NCBI GenBank assembly: GCA_022661535.1
Contig: JAKULF010000006.1
Coordinates: 4,087,001-4,151,000, forward strand
Source of the DNA: Eutypa lata
Taxonomy: Eukaryota > Ascomycota > Sordariomycetes > Xylariales > Diatrypaceae
Direction: 5' to 3'
Length of the DNA stretch: 64,000 bases
The notes below the pieces were generated by a model, which did not search any database, was not told the DNA's origin, and saw only the letters and a program-made list of their open reading frames with translations. Of the stretch, positions 45,324 through 56,574 are shown in pieces (position 1 is the stretch's first letter; each line of letters begins with the position of its first letter). The position numbers and the translations under genes were made by a program.

Positions 45324-46570
45324 ATGCAAGAGAAATTCGAACAGCAATTTAGATCAATTGCTACGGGCAGAACCCTTTTCCCCGAAGAACGGAACTGGCT
45401 CGAGTCGATCTTTAATACATTTGGCTCGACATCGGAATCGGCGACAAGTAGGTTGCTCACTGTACTCGATCTGATAGTCATTCAAGGTAGTAGTTCTCCG
45501 TAACTAAAGAACCTTGGTTTCCTAGTCTGGAACGATGCGACCTTGGTTGAATTCCTCGGGATCACCCTCCCCGATGACCTGAAGCCCGAGATTACCACTG
45601 CCACTCCTCTGCTATTCCGTTGCATGCAACGTCTGGGGTCGTTCCCATGGTACGATCGACCAGAGGTGTCCGGTTTGCAGCTGGATACCCTCCGCCTCGC
45701 CATCGTCTTTCTCCTATGCCGAGATGTTCACTTCTATGGCATAGGACGCATTCACATGGGACCGACCGACATATACGAGGAGTCGACGTGGACAGGCGAG
45801 AATGCTACGCCAGTCGGGGAAGATGATATACCGGACGAGAGCGATGCTGGCTCCGACGATGAGGAAGTCAAGCGCATTTACTTCGAGTGGTACAGCCGAC
45901 TCCTCTTCCAAAGCATGTCTGTCCGCCCAGATCGGAACAGCCTCCCTGGTCCTCCAGCAGCCGTTGAGTCGGAACCATCGAATGAGGGTTCAGATGGTGC
46001 CAGTTATCTATCACGAGCTCACAACCTAGTCGATGGCAACAACATGCAACGGCATCCGACCAACCCGAAGATCGGAGCGAGGGGCCCACCTATCATCCCT
46101 GTATCCGAGCTACCTCCGTCGAACTACCGGGATGTCAGCGGCTCGATTCCCGTGGAGCAGTTCGAAGCCTTCTTCAAGCTCCTGGTGGCAGTCCAGCGTC
46201 ACCGCCACAGAAACAGAGTAACTGACGTTTTCAGGGAGGAGATCGAGCAAGACACGGTTGACTCGCAGATCGAGAAACTAGAACGTGTCGTAGCTGATGT
46301 CTTGAAGTCATCGAAGGCGCCTGCGGAACGCTCTGACGTATCATGGGACCAGTTCGAGGCCATCGCTAGGACTGAAATGGTATGTATAATGCCCCAAAAA
46401 GCACGTACAGTCTATGCTTACTTGCTCAATAGTCGACGATTCTTCAATCGTTATTCTACCTGGTTATCCCATTTATCAAGGTTGAGGGTTTAAACTCTGA
46501 AGCGATCAAGTCCTCAACTAAGAGTGAGACAGCTAAGTTAATCCACGAGGCCCTCTCGCCTTACTTCTAG
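45324..46570 (+). CDS. Hypothetical protein, possibly related to fungal TLDc-domain proteins
   Basis: Three exons are supported: 45324-45486, 45526-46379 and 46433-46570, giving 384 residues from the Met at 45324. The first intron would be only 39 bp and the second 53 bp; both have GT/AG borders and keep frame (VIQVWNDATLVEFLG and ARTEMSTILQSLFY). An upstream Met at 45203 (MGPLLSTQRL, a possible myristoylation start) runs into a stop after 22 codons and cannot be joined in frame with any normal-sized intron I could find. The helical pattern LLFRCMQRLGSFPWY recalls the N-terminal part of TLDc/RTC5-like proteins, but I see no TLDc catalytic-fold region. It may be a truncated or decaying gene. 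Low confidence in identity. Confidence 0.45.
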
Positions 46571-47666
46571 GGCCGCATGCTCTATGATGGAGGACGCACT
46601 ATCAGATAGGATGGACATGGGAGGCTTCCTGAGATTAGCTAAGCACGTCCTGCATGGACTGCTAGAATATGGGGGCGCATGGAGACTACTGCCTAGTTGC
46701 GGAACATTTACCTTCGTTTTGATAAGGAGTTACTGCTTGTTTTCGAGAATATACAGCTCATGGAGGGCGGAAGACAATACACAGAACTTACATACAAATA
46801 TCTTTCGAGTATGGCTCACTTATATCCTTTCAGGACATCCCGACCTTCCTATATGGCTGGCCGTGATTCGATATGTGCTGAATCTGCACTTGCACATTAA
46901 CTAATGGGACATCGGCGTTTAAGGCTTAGTTCAGGTTTCGATTTTTGCGGGTGCTGTTCATCTGTCGTGTCTCGCTCGGGAGTGAAGCCACTTTGTTATG
47001 GACAGGCTTTCCGAGTGGTCCAAGACGCGGGCGACGAAGATGCTTATGCCCTCGTTTTCAGCGTAAGTGGCTTTCTACCAGAGTGTAAAGAAGGATTATT
47101 GTAAAGCCATCCTATTCGCGCTATAGTTCTCTGGCCTATATTCTTCTGCCTTTTTTCTTATCTGCCCCTCAGAACTCGCCGCAGAAACCCGGCTTATCGG
47201 CCACAAAATTCAGTAACTATGTGGCGGGCTTTCCTGTCTCAGGACCGCAAGTTTACGAAAAGATGAGATCTAGAAGGTCTTGGGGATTCAATACTGTGAA
47301 CCTTGACAGACCCGCCAATCATTTGCTGTTTTTTCCCCTTCCTGTTCACTGTCTGTATCATGATTCCAATTGTTTCCATAATGTTACGAGTCCTAACTGG
47401 TAAATCAATTTCCCAATTTTAGTATAAAATATCGTCGCCATAATTCAAATAGCAAATGGCAGGTAGGGCAAAAGATAATCAACATTTATTCAACGAATGT
47501 AATGTACCGCCTATCAAGTAAGATCGTACAACAAGGAAAAACTAAAAGTACAGTTCCAAACGAAGACCGCAAAACGAGCGACGGATGTTTCTCATGTGAG
47601 ACACTTCAACTCTTTGACACGTGTTTTCAACGGAGTGCGGTTCCTCTCGGCAACCCGGACTCCCCC
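46571..47666. other. Unassigned DNA after the TLDc-like gene
   Basis: 1.1 kb with several short open frames on the plus strand (for example 46584-46904 and 46697-46900). They could be remnants of the missing C-terminal half of the upstream gene, but I could not build a consistent model. Confidence 0.4.
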
Positions 47667-48542
47667 TTACGGGTCGCCATTCTGCATCTCAGGGTCACCA
47701 AGGATCACCCAGCCTCGCGCCCAGCTTGCGATGCCCTTGGTCCAACCGTCTGCGTAGCATTCAGTGTTCTCCATGGCCTTGAAAAGTTCTTCGCACACAA
47801 CGTCGGACATCTCCTCGTTCCTCTCCGGATCGGCGTTTCCTCTGCGTGTGTAAAAGGTTGGTTAGTCTTCCACGGGCCTAGTGAGGAATAGAAGCCTTGG
47901 ATTATAGACTTTAAGGGGCAATTCGAAGTATCGCTAGCTCCTATAAGGGGAAGGGAAAAGGGGATAGTCAAACTTACAAAGCCCAGTTGAGAGCCCCGCT
48001 AACGAGGCCGCTCCCGTCAGCGGCTTTGACGTCACTGATCATCTGGTAGATCTGCCAGCCGTCCTGGACGAAGCTGCCGCCGGGCACGTGGTCGACGACG
48101 GCCTTGACGAGCGTAGGGCAGACAACGTCGGCGTAGGCGGCCAGGTCGTTGGACTGCAGCATGCTGCCGGTGGAGAAGCACATATGCCAGACGCCGCGGC
48201 CGTCGACGGTGCTCTGAGAACCGTGCTTCCAGGACTTGTCCGCGAACGTGTTGGGGTCGTCCCGCTTCTGGGCCTGGCCGACGAGGGCCGACGAGGGCAG
48301 ATGGGCAATGCGCCCACCCCCGACCTCCTTCCACTCCAGCTGGCCGTCGTGGTCCAGCGCTGACTGTGCGACGTTAACAATGTCGCCCCCGGAGAGCTTG
48401 GGCCCGTCATGCTGTTGGGGCGCCGCGATGGCCAAGGTGGCGGCGGCTAGGAGGCTGAAGCTCTGGCCTGGTTATCAGTTCATTGTCAGTGTCTGGTTTC
48501 CGAAAGTTGAAAGCAAAACAGAGTTTTTGACTTACAGCGCAT
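47667..48542 (-). CDS. Small secreted protein of unknown function (223 residues)
   Basis: Three exons on the minus strand: 48542-48536, 48467-47978 and 47841-47667. The first coding exon is only 7 bp (ATGCGCT), followed by GTAAGT; it is needed because no Met precedes the signal peptide in the second exon. The joined N-terminus reads MRCQSFSLLAAATLAIAAPQQ, a good signal peptide. The mature part has four Cys (HMCFS, DVVCPT, VVCEE and TECYA) and is acidic. I do not recognise the family. Its size, secretion signal and position next to decayed genes would fit an effector or a cell-wall-associated protein, but that is not shown by sequence. Confidence 0.75.
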
Positions 48543-50243
48543 TTTCAATGGGGTGGATATTGTTGGGACGATTGTTTGATCTAACAGTAAAGGGGAAATC
48601 GCAAAGTAAGTAGTGCTTGTTGAAGCCGAAGTTGTGTTGTTGTCTGTGTGATGTTTGTGATGTTTGTGATGAGAGAACTTGAAGTCAATCTGGAAACTAC
48701 CCCTTTACTTATACTTTTCGCAGGTTCGTCATCCAGCTCACTTGCTTGAAGCTGATGGCCGTTTCCTGTATCGTGTACAGTTTGTCCTCTCCATCTCCGA
48801 TGAGATCATCAACCGGCTTCATGTTGGTCGGCCTAGAAGACATCTAATTTAGAAACAATGAAGCTTCACGATAGGATCAACGGTCAGTGTTGAGGTGAGA
48901 GCTCCAAGGAAGTAGATCTGTGAGAGGATTGACCAGGTGATGGAATCCAGTTTCTCTATACGAGCAACGTGATGTTATTGTTCCTAGCTTCAACAGTTGA
49001 AAATTAAATCATCATGTTAAAGGCCAATATGTTACTTTCAGATCCATGTAATGGGAGTGACATAGAGAGGACCACGTTCCTTCTGTCATGACATTATTTT
49101 TGGAGGACTAAGATATGGGATGTACATCACGGCCAAAGTTGAGGATGATTCGGGCATACTAAGTGTGCCGCACAAAACCTACAGGAGTGAACTCGTACTA
49201 TCTGTGCCTTCCCGCCGCTTCCTTCATTGATAGACAACATACCAAAGAGCCTCTTTTGTCACAATTCAACCGGTTTGTATCTTGGAAGATCATCCAGATG
49301 TCGATTCCCACCAGGGATCTCCACAAGTGTTGATATCCATCGCAACTTTGAACACATGAAGAGCATGAAGGGCTGTTGAAAGTAGGAAGTGTGGTAGCGT
49401 GCGGCGTAGCATACCATGGCGGATGAGACGAGGTTTGTCTCCTGACAGCTGCTTGTAGTAATGTCTGATTGAATTATCTTGTTGGTTTGTTGGAAGTTGG
49501 ACCGCTCCTAAACAGCCCCTAATAGGTCAACAGGGATGTAGCGCCAAGAAACAAGTTACCATCCACGGAAAATTGTTGGTAATCCTACCAACACCTCTTG
49601 GGAGGGTGTCTTGTACTTAAGTACGTTTTGCTATGCAGCCAGAATATCATCACGGCAGTTTCAAAAATAAATCTACCTACTAATTCCTAAAATCCTATGC
49701 ATAACCAACTTATTCTGAAACGCCTGCGTGTTCACGGGGTTGTTTTCCTGAACTCCAACCTTGTTACTAGGAGTAGACGCAAATAAAATCCCTTGATGTC
49801 ATGATAACTACGGTATAGCTAATTCATCGTCTACAACAACTGTTGGCGATACCTCAGTCTTGTAATCGTCATAAGTGGCAGAAAAATGAGCCGCCATAGG
49901 TGTCCCCGTTTATATATGTATAAGAATGGGAGATGGACTCTGAGAATTGGAATTGAAGCACCGCACCAGAAACCAGATTCACCAAAGAGTCCTAGCCCGC
50001 ACAGTAACAGCAACGACAGTCGACGCCCAAGGGTTCATTCCACAACTTAAATAACCACTGAAATACTGTGAATTCTACCTCTCTAGCCTTTGGGTGGACT
50101 TTTCTTACTTATTAGTCGGTTTGCTGTACGGTATTGCTTCTACCAATAGCTGGATAACGCTAGTCTAGTTGTTATCATTCTACGAGGCCATCGAATCCCG
50201 ATTCTGACTTGCAGACATCGTTCCGCTACCTAATCTCGTCAAC
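48543..50243. other. Long intergenic region
   Basis: 1.7 kb between two divergent small secreted protein genes. I see no supported gene, repeat or RNA. Confidence 0.5.
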
Positions 50244-50869
50244 ATGAAGCTCCTTAGTATTATCTCGGTGGCCCTCACGGCGCTCTTCGTCTTCACACTG
50301 GCGGACACCAACAACTACGTAGTCGCCTCCAACGCCGCTGCCGAGGCCGGAGTCACGCCGGAGGAGAATATGAGATTCGCGATATACGAGTACTGGCACA
50401 ATTCGGGCTCCGCAGCCATCGCGGACTGCGTGGCGGGATTCTCCCACGTTCGCCTGATCGTCGGAAAGTTCGACAGTCTCAGGAGCGACGAGAAGGACTT
50501 CGCGGCGGAGACGTACGACATGATCTCGGACGGCCGATCTTGGCAATTCTACGGGGGCCGCTGCGAGCAGCAGAAACCGAACACGTGGGAGGCCAACGCC
50601 TACTATATCCCAGAGGAAAAACGATGGCAGGATATCAGCGTTCCCAATACATACGTGTGGGCGGGGCCGGTCAGGAAGGGCGTGGGTTCCAAGACGCTCA
50701 AGAAAATAGGCGAGTCAACGATTATCACTCGAAATATGTATGATTAAGACGAATGCTAAAATTAACTCCAACAGGCAATGATATATGCGCGGCAAACCCG
50801 GTCTACAACCTGGCGACCAACAACTGTCACACATGGGCCCAGATGTTATATGACCAAATTAGGGCTTAG
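50244..50869 (+). CDS. Small secreted protein with a GC-AG intron (186 residues)
   Basis: Two exons, 50244-50709 and 50775-50869. The intron starts GCGAGT and ends CAG; GT donors nearby all give a stop, so the rarer GC-AG type is the only in-frame solution. The signal peptide is MKLLSIISVALTALFVFTLA. The mature protein has four Cys. Two of the blocks, FSHVRLIVGKF and, after the intron, NNCHTWAQML, resemble the His and Cys boxes of LRAT/NlpC-P60-like papain-fold enzymes; this is a weak, motif-level similarity. A role as a secreted effector or hydrolase is inference. Confidence 0.7.
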
Positions 50870-51840
50870 ATAGACATCATGCACTTGAGGGGTGATATAT
50901 TTCATAACTAAGGGGGCAGGGTTTGGCTTAAGGGATGAAACAGGCGAGAAGAATCACCGCTGGGGAGTATTTGATACTGGGGGAAGTGATTGAAGGGGAC
51001 AGTTGTCACGATGCTATATACACCGTTAGTCATTCTTTATTTCCAAATGGCCTATCATCGAATTATCTTCAAGGGAGGAACGGGGTTTTCTTTTCGGTTT
51101 TCTTTGCTGGAAGGGGGGGGGTGGAGTAAAGGATATACCTACATAGCTAGGGTAACACTCGTTCAGGAGACGAAGTTCTTGTTTACTTTATTGTATTTTT
51201 GTCAGACACAGAAGAGTGGCGTAAATTGGTCGATGGCTGAATTTGTATAGAAGTGCCAATTATTTTCATCGCCATTACAGTAAACAAGTGCATAGTCTTG
51301 GCTACATCAGTAAGTGGCACTATGGATTCTGTTGGGAATCTGGACAGAGGATAGTATTGCAAGGATAGGTTTATAATAACATTGCATGTATCACAAGAAG
51401 TCACCGTAACAAGTTACTGTATGTCTTGAAAAAGTAATTAAGTTAAACTTTTAATATGGGCAGAGTTCTTCGTTTGGCGCAAGATTTCGTCCAGATTGAC
51501 CTTTAACCGAGGCCACCTAAGGCAATAAGGTATTATAAGTGGTGAGACATATCATCGTCCCTACAATTTTCAGCGGCTGATTTCCGAGCTACGTCTCATA
51601 TTCAACGTGTCTTCATTTCTCGGTTTGATTCTAAACAGTCTCTCGCATCCTTAGACAATCTATGATCTGTTAGTTGTTAGACGGACCGAAGAATCTAGGA
51701 CCTTAACGCGTTGTGTATTGGAACATCATGCTACTAGCCATCCCAGCAAATCCTCCTCGGTTCCCATAAACGGTCGTGTATGAGCAGTCAAAAATAGTAA
51801 TACCTAGGTTTTAATTCTGACAAGGACGTTGGTGAACTGA
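50870..51840. other. Intergenic
   Basis: About 970 bp with a G-run near 51,113 and no supported gene. Confidence 0.5.
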
Positions 51841-52990
51841 CTATATGATGGTGACTATCTCGGGCGAGCCCTCTGGCATTGCAGAAGCAAAAGCAGGGGA
51901 TGTCACAAAAAGCCCTAATCTCTCAAAACATCGCCGGCCTCCGAGGAGATCTTCCCAAGACGAGGAACAGCATGGAACTATAGGTGTTCTGTAACGTTTC
52001 TGATGCACGACTACCAAGGTATAGTAGCCAGGCAGGCTCATTTTCGCAGTTATGTTTTGACAAGAAGCGATTCCCGTCGTCATCTAGTGGTGGCTCTTTT
52101 CCCAATGCAATCATGGGCGTCGTCCTCGCTGCCGAAGACTGGAGCGTACCATCGTTGTCATGGAAGGAGAAGTGGGATAGCTCGACGTCTGGGTCGAAGT
52201 TTTCTGGTTCTTCCCCTCCTTTATAATGCAATCTCCCTGTAATGTACACGGCATCAATGGGGCACGAACGAACTTTAATCCATCCGTCTTTCACCACCAC
52301 AAATGGATTTTTGCCGTCGACTGTCGACAACGCGTTGATACAACGCGGGAGCAGATTTGAATCTACTGCATCTTGTCCTTCATCACGTTCGTAGTATATA
52401 ACAGGGCCATCTACTGATGCTCACGAAAATGTTGGAGCTTTGTAGGTAGTCGATTTTGATGCACGGGCAGCCGTGCTTCGCGACCAGCAGAGACCTTGTA
52501 GCAGGTCATCGAACCACAAGCCGGCGATATAGTTTGATTCAGCCCGATCATTTATCTTGGAGCGATTCCACATTGAGCAGGTAGTCTGTCCTTCTCGACA
52601 GTCAAGGCTCGAGCCAAATATTGGCTCACTAAATTGGTCCAGTAACTATAAACTTTCCTCGGCGTGTCGAGCTGCCGTACGGTCGTGAGGCTTTGGCGGC
52701 GCGGGTGGTCGTCGGTGACGGTTCCACACTCGTATGCATGTCTTGATCCGTACATCCACCGCGCCTCATCGTCTGAGTAGCGCACCAGCCTCGTCGATAG
52801 AATCTGCTCTTGAAATGTCCACCCCGCCGGCTCCATGGCTCGTTGTTATAGACCATTTTGCGGCCGACCAGGTTGATCCTGACTGTAACTGATCGGCCAT
52901 CGGATGGCTCGAGGCAGAGTTCGGGTTCGCTGAGCAAATCTTCGCGAAGAAACCCTCCCTTCGCCGAGTCGGCCGACGTAGCTACCACGG
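51841..52990 (-). pseudogene. 5'-truncated and frameshifted HET-domain gene relic
   Basis: Only the C-terminal half of a HET protein is left. On the minus strand GWTFQEQILSTRLVRYSDDE, then LVSQYLARALTVEKDRLPAQCGIA, then YIAGLWFDDLLQGLCW, then ASVDGPV are the usual order of conserved blocks, but they lie in different frames. There is a shift just before GWTFQEQ, another after CGIA, and probably one near the end. A TGA at the expected Trp of the SWASVDGP block fits a G-to-A change. The HET core itself (SYxWG, WIDxxCIxQ) is missing; the relic stops at an AT-rich segment around 53,020. Confidence 0.85.
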
Positions 52991-53245
52991 TTAAGAAAGC
53001 GTGGCTGTAAATATCACTTATTTTCTAAACAGATTTATAATTAGAATTTCCAATTTTAACTTCAATTGGTATTTTTATTATTTATTTACTTTTTATTTAA
53101 TTAATAAAAGTATTAACTACTTAGCACAATGCAGTGTTGTGTTTCAAGTTAGTGGCTGTGGCGTTAAGTACCTATCGGACATTTTTGTATTTACCCAAGA
53201 CCTTCAACATTCCACATCATACATTTCCCTTCATATCAATATACC
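52991..53245. other. AT-rich spacer and promoter of the next gene
   Basis: An AT-rich segment (about 53,015-53,120) marks the break point of the HET relic. The remaining 120 bp is likely promoter. Confidence 0.5.
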
Positions 53246-54775
53246 ATGAATCTGCCAACAGCAGTCAACTCTGATTCTAATGAAGCTGACGTAAGGAATC
53301 TCCTTGTCTATCTCCCAAAGTACTGTGTACTTATCTGCACCAAATGTCAATTTGCCATTCAACCCGGGGCACTCTCAAGCCATCTTCTCCGCCACAAGAT
53401 CTACCGCCATAACCGGCAGCAGCTTCTTCAGCGCTTTTCTCACGTTTGCCTCAAAAGCCCCGCGGATGTTTCTTTACCGCGCCAATCTGAGCCTCTGGTC
53501 CACCTAGCCGTCTACGATGGGCTACGGTGCGAGGCGGAAGGATGCGATCATTTGTGTGTCACCCTAAAGCGGATGGAGCTCCACTGGGCTGAGAAACACG
53601 GGGTACATAACCGCCATCACGTTCTCGCTAGCAAGGTTAAACTCCAGACCTTTTTCAAGGGAACCGCTCTACGTTATTTCCAAGTTCGAGATAGTGGCGG
53701 TGTGGATGATGATGATTCAGCAGAAACGTCTCCACCCGAGAGATCCGTGAACATGGGTCCGCCCGGGGATGGAGATGGAGTCGTCGAGAACGACGAAACT
53801 CCCCATTTGGATGTCGATTCTCTGAGATACTTGCATCATTTCACCATGCAGACGGCGACGACTCTCCCCAAACGCCACGAGTCCGTTTCCTTTTGGCAGC
53901 AGGAGGTCCCGGAACTCGGCCTCCGATTCCATTTCCTCCTATACGGACTCCTCGGCGTCTCGGCCTTCCACCTGGCCGTGCAGGAGCCGGAGCGGGTTAC
54001 AGAGCACCAGGAGAAGGCCATGGCGTACTTCGCGGCCGGCTTACCAGCGTACCGGGACCACCTCACGCGCGCGTCGACGGAGAACAGCACGGCGCTCATC
54101 ATCTTCGGCCGCTTTCTGTACATCCAGCACCATCTGCTAATGTTCTCGGTGCGCGCAAGCCCCCTATATATCCCAGACGACACCAACGCCCTGGAGTACC
54201 TGAACCGCGCCGGGGTGATCTACGGCTCCACCGAGCTCCCCACCCTCCTGTACGACATCGTGCCGCCGGAGTCCGGCATCCGCTGCCACATCCGTGCTTT
54301 CAAAGAGATGGTCGAGGAAGGCAAGCGCCAGCTTGCGCGTGGTCTCTGGCGTGACTCCTTCGAGCAGATGCCGCGGCGCGTGTACGATCGCCTTCGCGCC
54401 CTGCCCGGGGCTATCCTGGACGCCGTGGGCCATGATCCCGGCGTCGCGGCGGACGTCGAGATGTGGCGGCCTGCGCACGAGGCGCTGCTGTTGAGTTTCG
54501 CTTGGAGCTACAATACGCCGGACGATGAGAGGATGGCGCTGTTCGAAGCACTTGACTGCTTGACCCGATTAATAGAACGGCCGTTCCTGGATGCGCTTTA
54601 TGCCGGGAGATCTGTCCCCCTTGTGCTTCTGGCGCACTATATGGTCCTGGTTCTGAGACAAAGCAGACACGTCTGGTATTTCAAGGGCGTAGCGGAGAGA
54701 CAGATTATATTGATAAGGTGCTTGGTTAGAGAAGAGTTCCGCCCTATCATAGATGTTGCTTATGATTTGGTGTGA
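53246..54775 (+). CDS. OrsD-like zinc region joined to a fungal transcription-factor-type domain
   Basis: A single-exon gene of 509 residues. Residues about 20-115 have the pattern of the OrsD/DUF3505-type region: YCVLICTKCQFAIQPGALSSH, then DGLRCEAEGCDHLCVTLKRM, then HWAEKHG, with C2H2-like Cys/His pairs. An acidic linker (DDDDSAETSPPERS) follows. From about residue 190 to the end the sequence resembles the fungal-specific transcription factor domain 2 that usually follows a Zn2Cys6 cluster (LRYLHHFTMQTATTLP, FLLYGLLGVSAFHLA). No Zn2Cys6 cluster is present; the OrsD-like part seems to replace it. It is probably a regulator or a domesticated-element protein; targets are unknown. Confidence 0.78.
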   Translation: MNLPTAVNSDSNEADVRNLLVYLPKYCVLICTKCQFAIQPGALSSHLLRHKIYRHNRQQLLQRFSHVCLKSPADVSLPRQSEPLVHLAVYDGLRCEAEGCDHLCVTLKRMELHWAEKHGVHNRHHVLASKVKLQTFFKGTALRYFQVRDSGGVDDDDSAETSPPERSVNMGPPGDGDGVVENDETPHLDVDSLRYLHHFTMQTATTLPKRHESVSFWQQEVPELGLRFHFLLYGLLGVSAFHLAVQEPERVTEHQEKAMAYFAAGLPAYRDHLTRASTENSTALIIFGRFLYIQHHLLMFSVRASPLYIPDDTNALEYLNRAGVIYGSTELPTLLYDIVPPESGIRCHIRAFKEMVEEGKRQLARGLWRDSFEQMPRRVYDRLRALPGAILDAVGHDPGVAADVEMWRPAHEALLLSFAWSYNTPDDERMALFEALDCLTRLIERPFLDALYAGRSVPLVLLAHYMVLVLRQSRHVWYFKGVAERQIILIRCLVREEFRPIIDVAYDLV

Positions 54776-54950
54776 GCAATCGATCTTTATCATACATGCG
54801 AATCGCGTGAGAAAAGAAAAAAAAAAGACAGAAAAGGGAAGAAAACCGCATATCCAATCTATTCCTTATATCTAGTATGTTCATCCCTAAGAATCATTCT
54901 ATTCCCAACACATAATTACCTAGCTAGTGTCCGTATTTTGTGCGTATTCA

Positions 54951-56574
54951 TTAGACGTTCCAATCACCATTCGTCTTGAGATCAGAGGGAAGGCCTAGCC
55001 TCTGGCGCTCGAGCTCCTCCTCCATGGTCCACTCCTGGAACTTGTGCCCCGTGGGGAGGTTGGTGTTCTCGAAGTCGCGACCGCTCTTGAGCGCGCTGAG
55101 AGCGGCGTGGAAATTGTCAGCTGCGTACTTCTCGGGGAGATGACTCCACATCCACGCGCCCCAGCTTAGGCCGAAGGACCCCGGGTTCGCTATGGCCACG
55201 TCGATGTCTATGTGGTCTAGCGTGTCTTGGTTGACGAAGCCGGTGCGTTGGATGGTGGTCACGCGCTGGTATCTGTAGGTGGCGTGGGTGTGCACAGTCA
55301 GCCTTTAGTAATTCGTTCAGTGGTTGTTTGCGTGGGGATATGCTTGAAAAGCGTGGCGTGTTTTGTTTGTCCTCACATACCTCAAGGTGTTGTGAACCTG
55401 CGTTGACCAGGAGATGTTCTCCTTGCCTCCCTGGCGCAGACACTCGGCGATGGAGACTGCATCCTCCGCAGCCTGCACCGCGCCATTAGCCGAAGATGGA
55501 AGAAACGCGTGAGCCGCATCTCCGATCATGACTACGTGCCCCCCCGGGCGAAGTCCATTGCCGGTGTGGATTTCGGAAGTTGAGGCTCCAGTTGACGATC
55601 TCCTGGGGCGACTGGCGGATCAGGGACACAATTTCGGGATCCCAATCAGGAGCCCGGTTCATGAGGGCTATGAACTCTTTAGGGGCCAAGGTAAGGGGTA
55701 TTTCTGCCTTTGGACGGGTGTCCTGGGATATGTTAAAATAAGAGTTCCCTGCAGATAAGAGATGGGGTCAGAGTTATTCTACCCTGTAGACGAATGCCCA
55801 ACTGACGTGGGTTTGGGTTGCGTCGAAGATGAGGTGGAATTCCTTGCCAACGTAGACTCTAATGACATCTCTCTCGCCCGCCTTGGGCAACAGGCCCTGC
55901 AGTTCAGGTGTCATGGTTACGGTGTTCCTGCGGAAGCCCATGCGAGCGGCGTGGTAACCGGTGGGCTTGGTCTGGGGAACCGAACCCTTGGGGAGAAGCT
56001 CATTCGCTGCCGAATTAAGGCCGTCGGCGGCTATGATGACATCAGATTCGAACCGTTGGCCAAGGTCTGTCTCCGCGACGACAATCCCCGCCTTTATATC
56101 TTCCTCGTACTTGACGACCTTCTTGCCCTAAAGCACGGGGATGCTAAGCCTCTCCATCTGTCCTATTAGCATGGCCGCATGATCAGGCCGCGAGATGGTG
56201 AACCCGATCTTGCCCATCTCATCCTCGACGGGTGCTCCCCTCCACTCCGGCTCCACCTTGTTGATGAACTCTCCCTTCCAAGTGTAGTAGGAGATGATGG
56301 GATCGTGGAGGCTGTTGCGGTAATCCTGGACCAGGGACGGGTAGTACTTAAAGGAGGCGAAAGCGGAAGGCGAGATCCCGAAGATGTCGCCGACGGTAGA
56401 TTGCGAGGACGACCGCTCTAGGACCATCACGCTGTGACCCTTGCGGTAGCACTCGAGAGCTGCGAGGAGCCCGCCGATGCCTGCACCAGCGATGAGGACT
56501 TTGATTCCAGTCAGAGGATAGCGCTGGACACCATCCTTAACTTCCCCGAGGGACAATGGGTTAGGAGTTGCCAT
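54951..56574 (-). pseudogene. FAD-dependent monooxygenase, probably inactivated
   Basis: Blocks of a group A flavin monooxygenase follow in order: KVLIAGAGIGGLLAALE (FAD site, near the N-terminus), then IIAADGLNSAANELL, then GDAAHAFLPSSANGAVQAAED, then a last exon after an intron (55378-55274) ending at 54951. Several faults lie between them: TAG at 56130-56128, where CAG would be expected to keep the frame, TAA and TGA near 55,780-55,790, and a run of seven G (55539-55545 as C on the plus strand) that shifts the frame; six would keep it. The stops can come from C-to-T or G-to-A changes. The alternative is a very short intron (34 bp) around 55,770, which leaves the wrong frame. Inactive is the more likely reading. 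Confidence 0.7.

Noticed and set aside
46571..47403. A C-terminal TLDc domain following the gene at 45324-46570
   Set aside because: Short open frames in this stretch could not be joined in frame and showed no TLDc-like motif.
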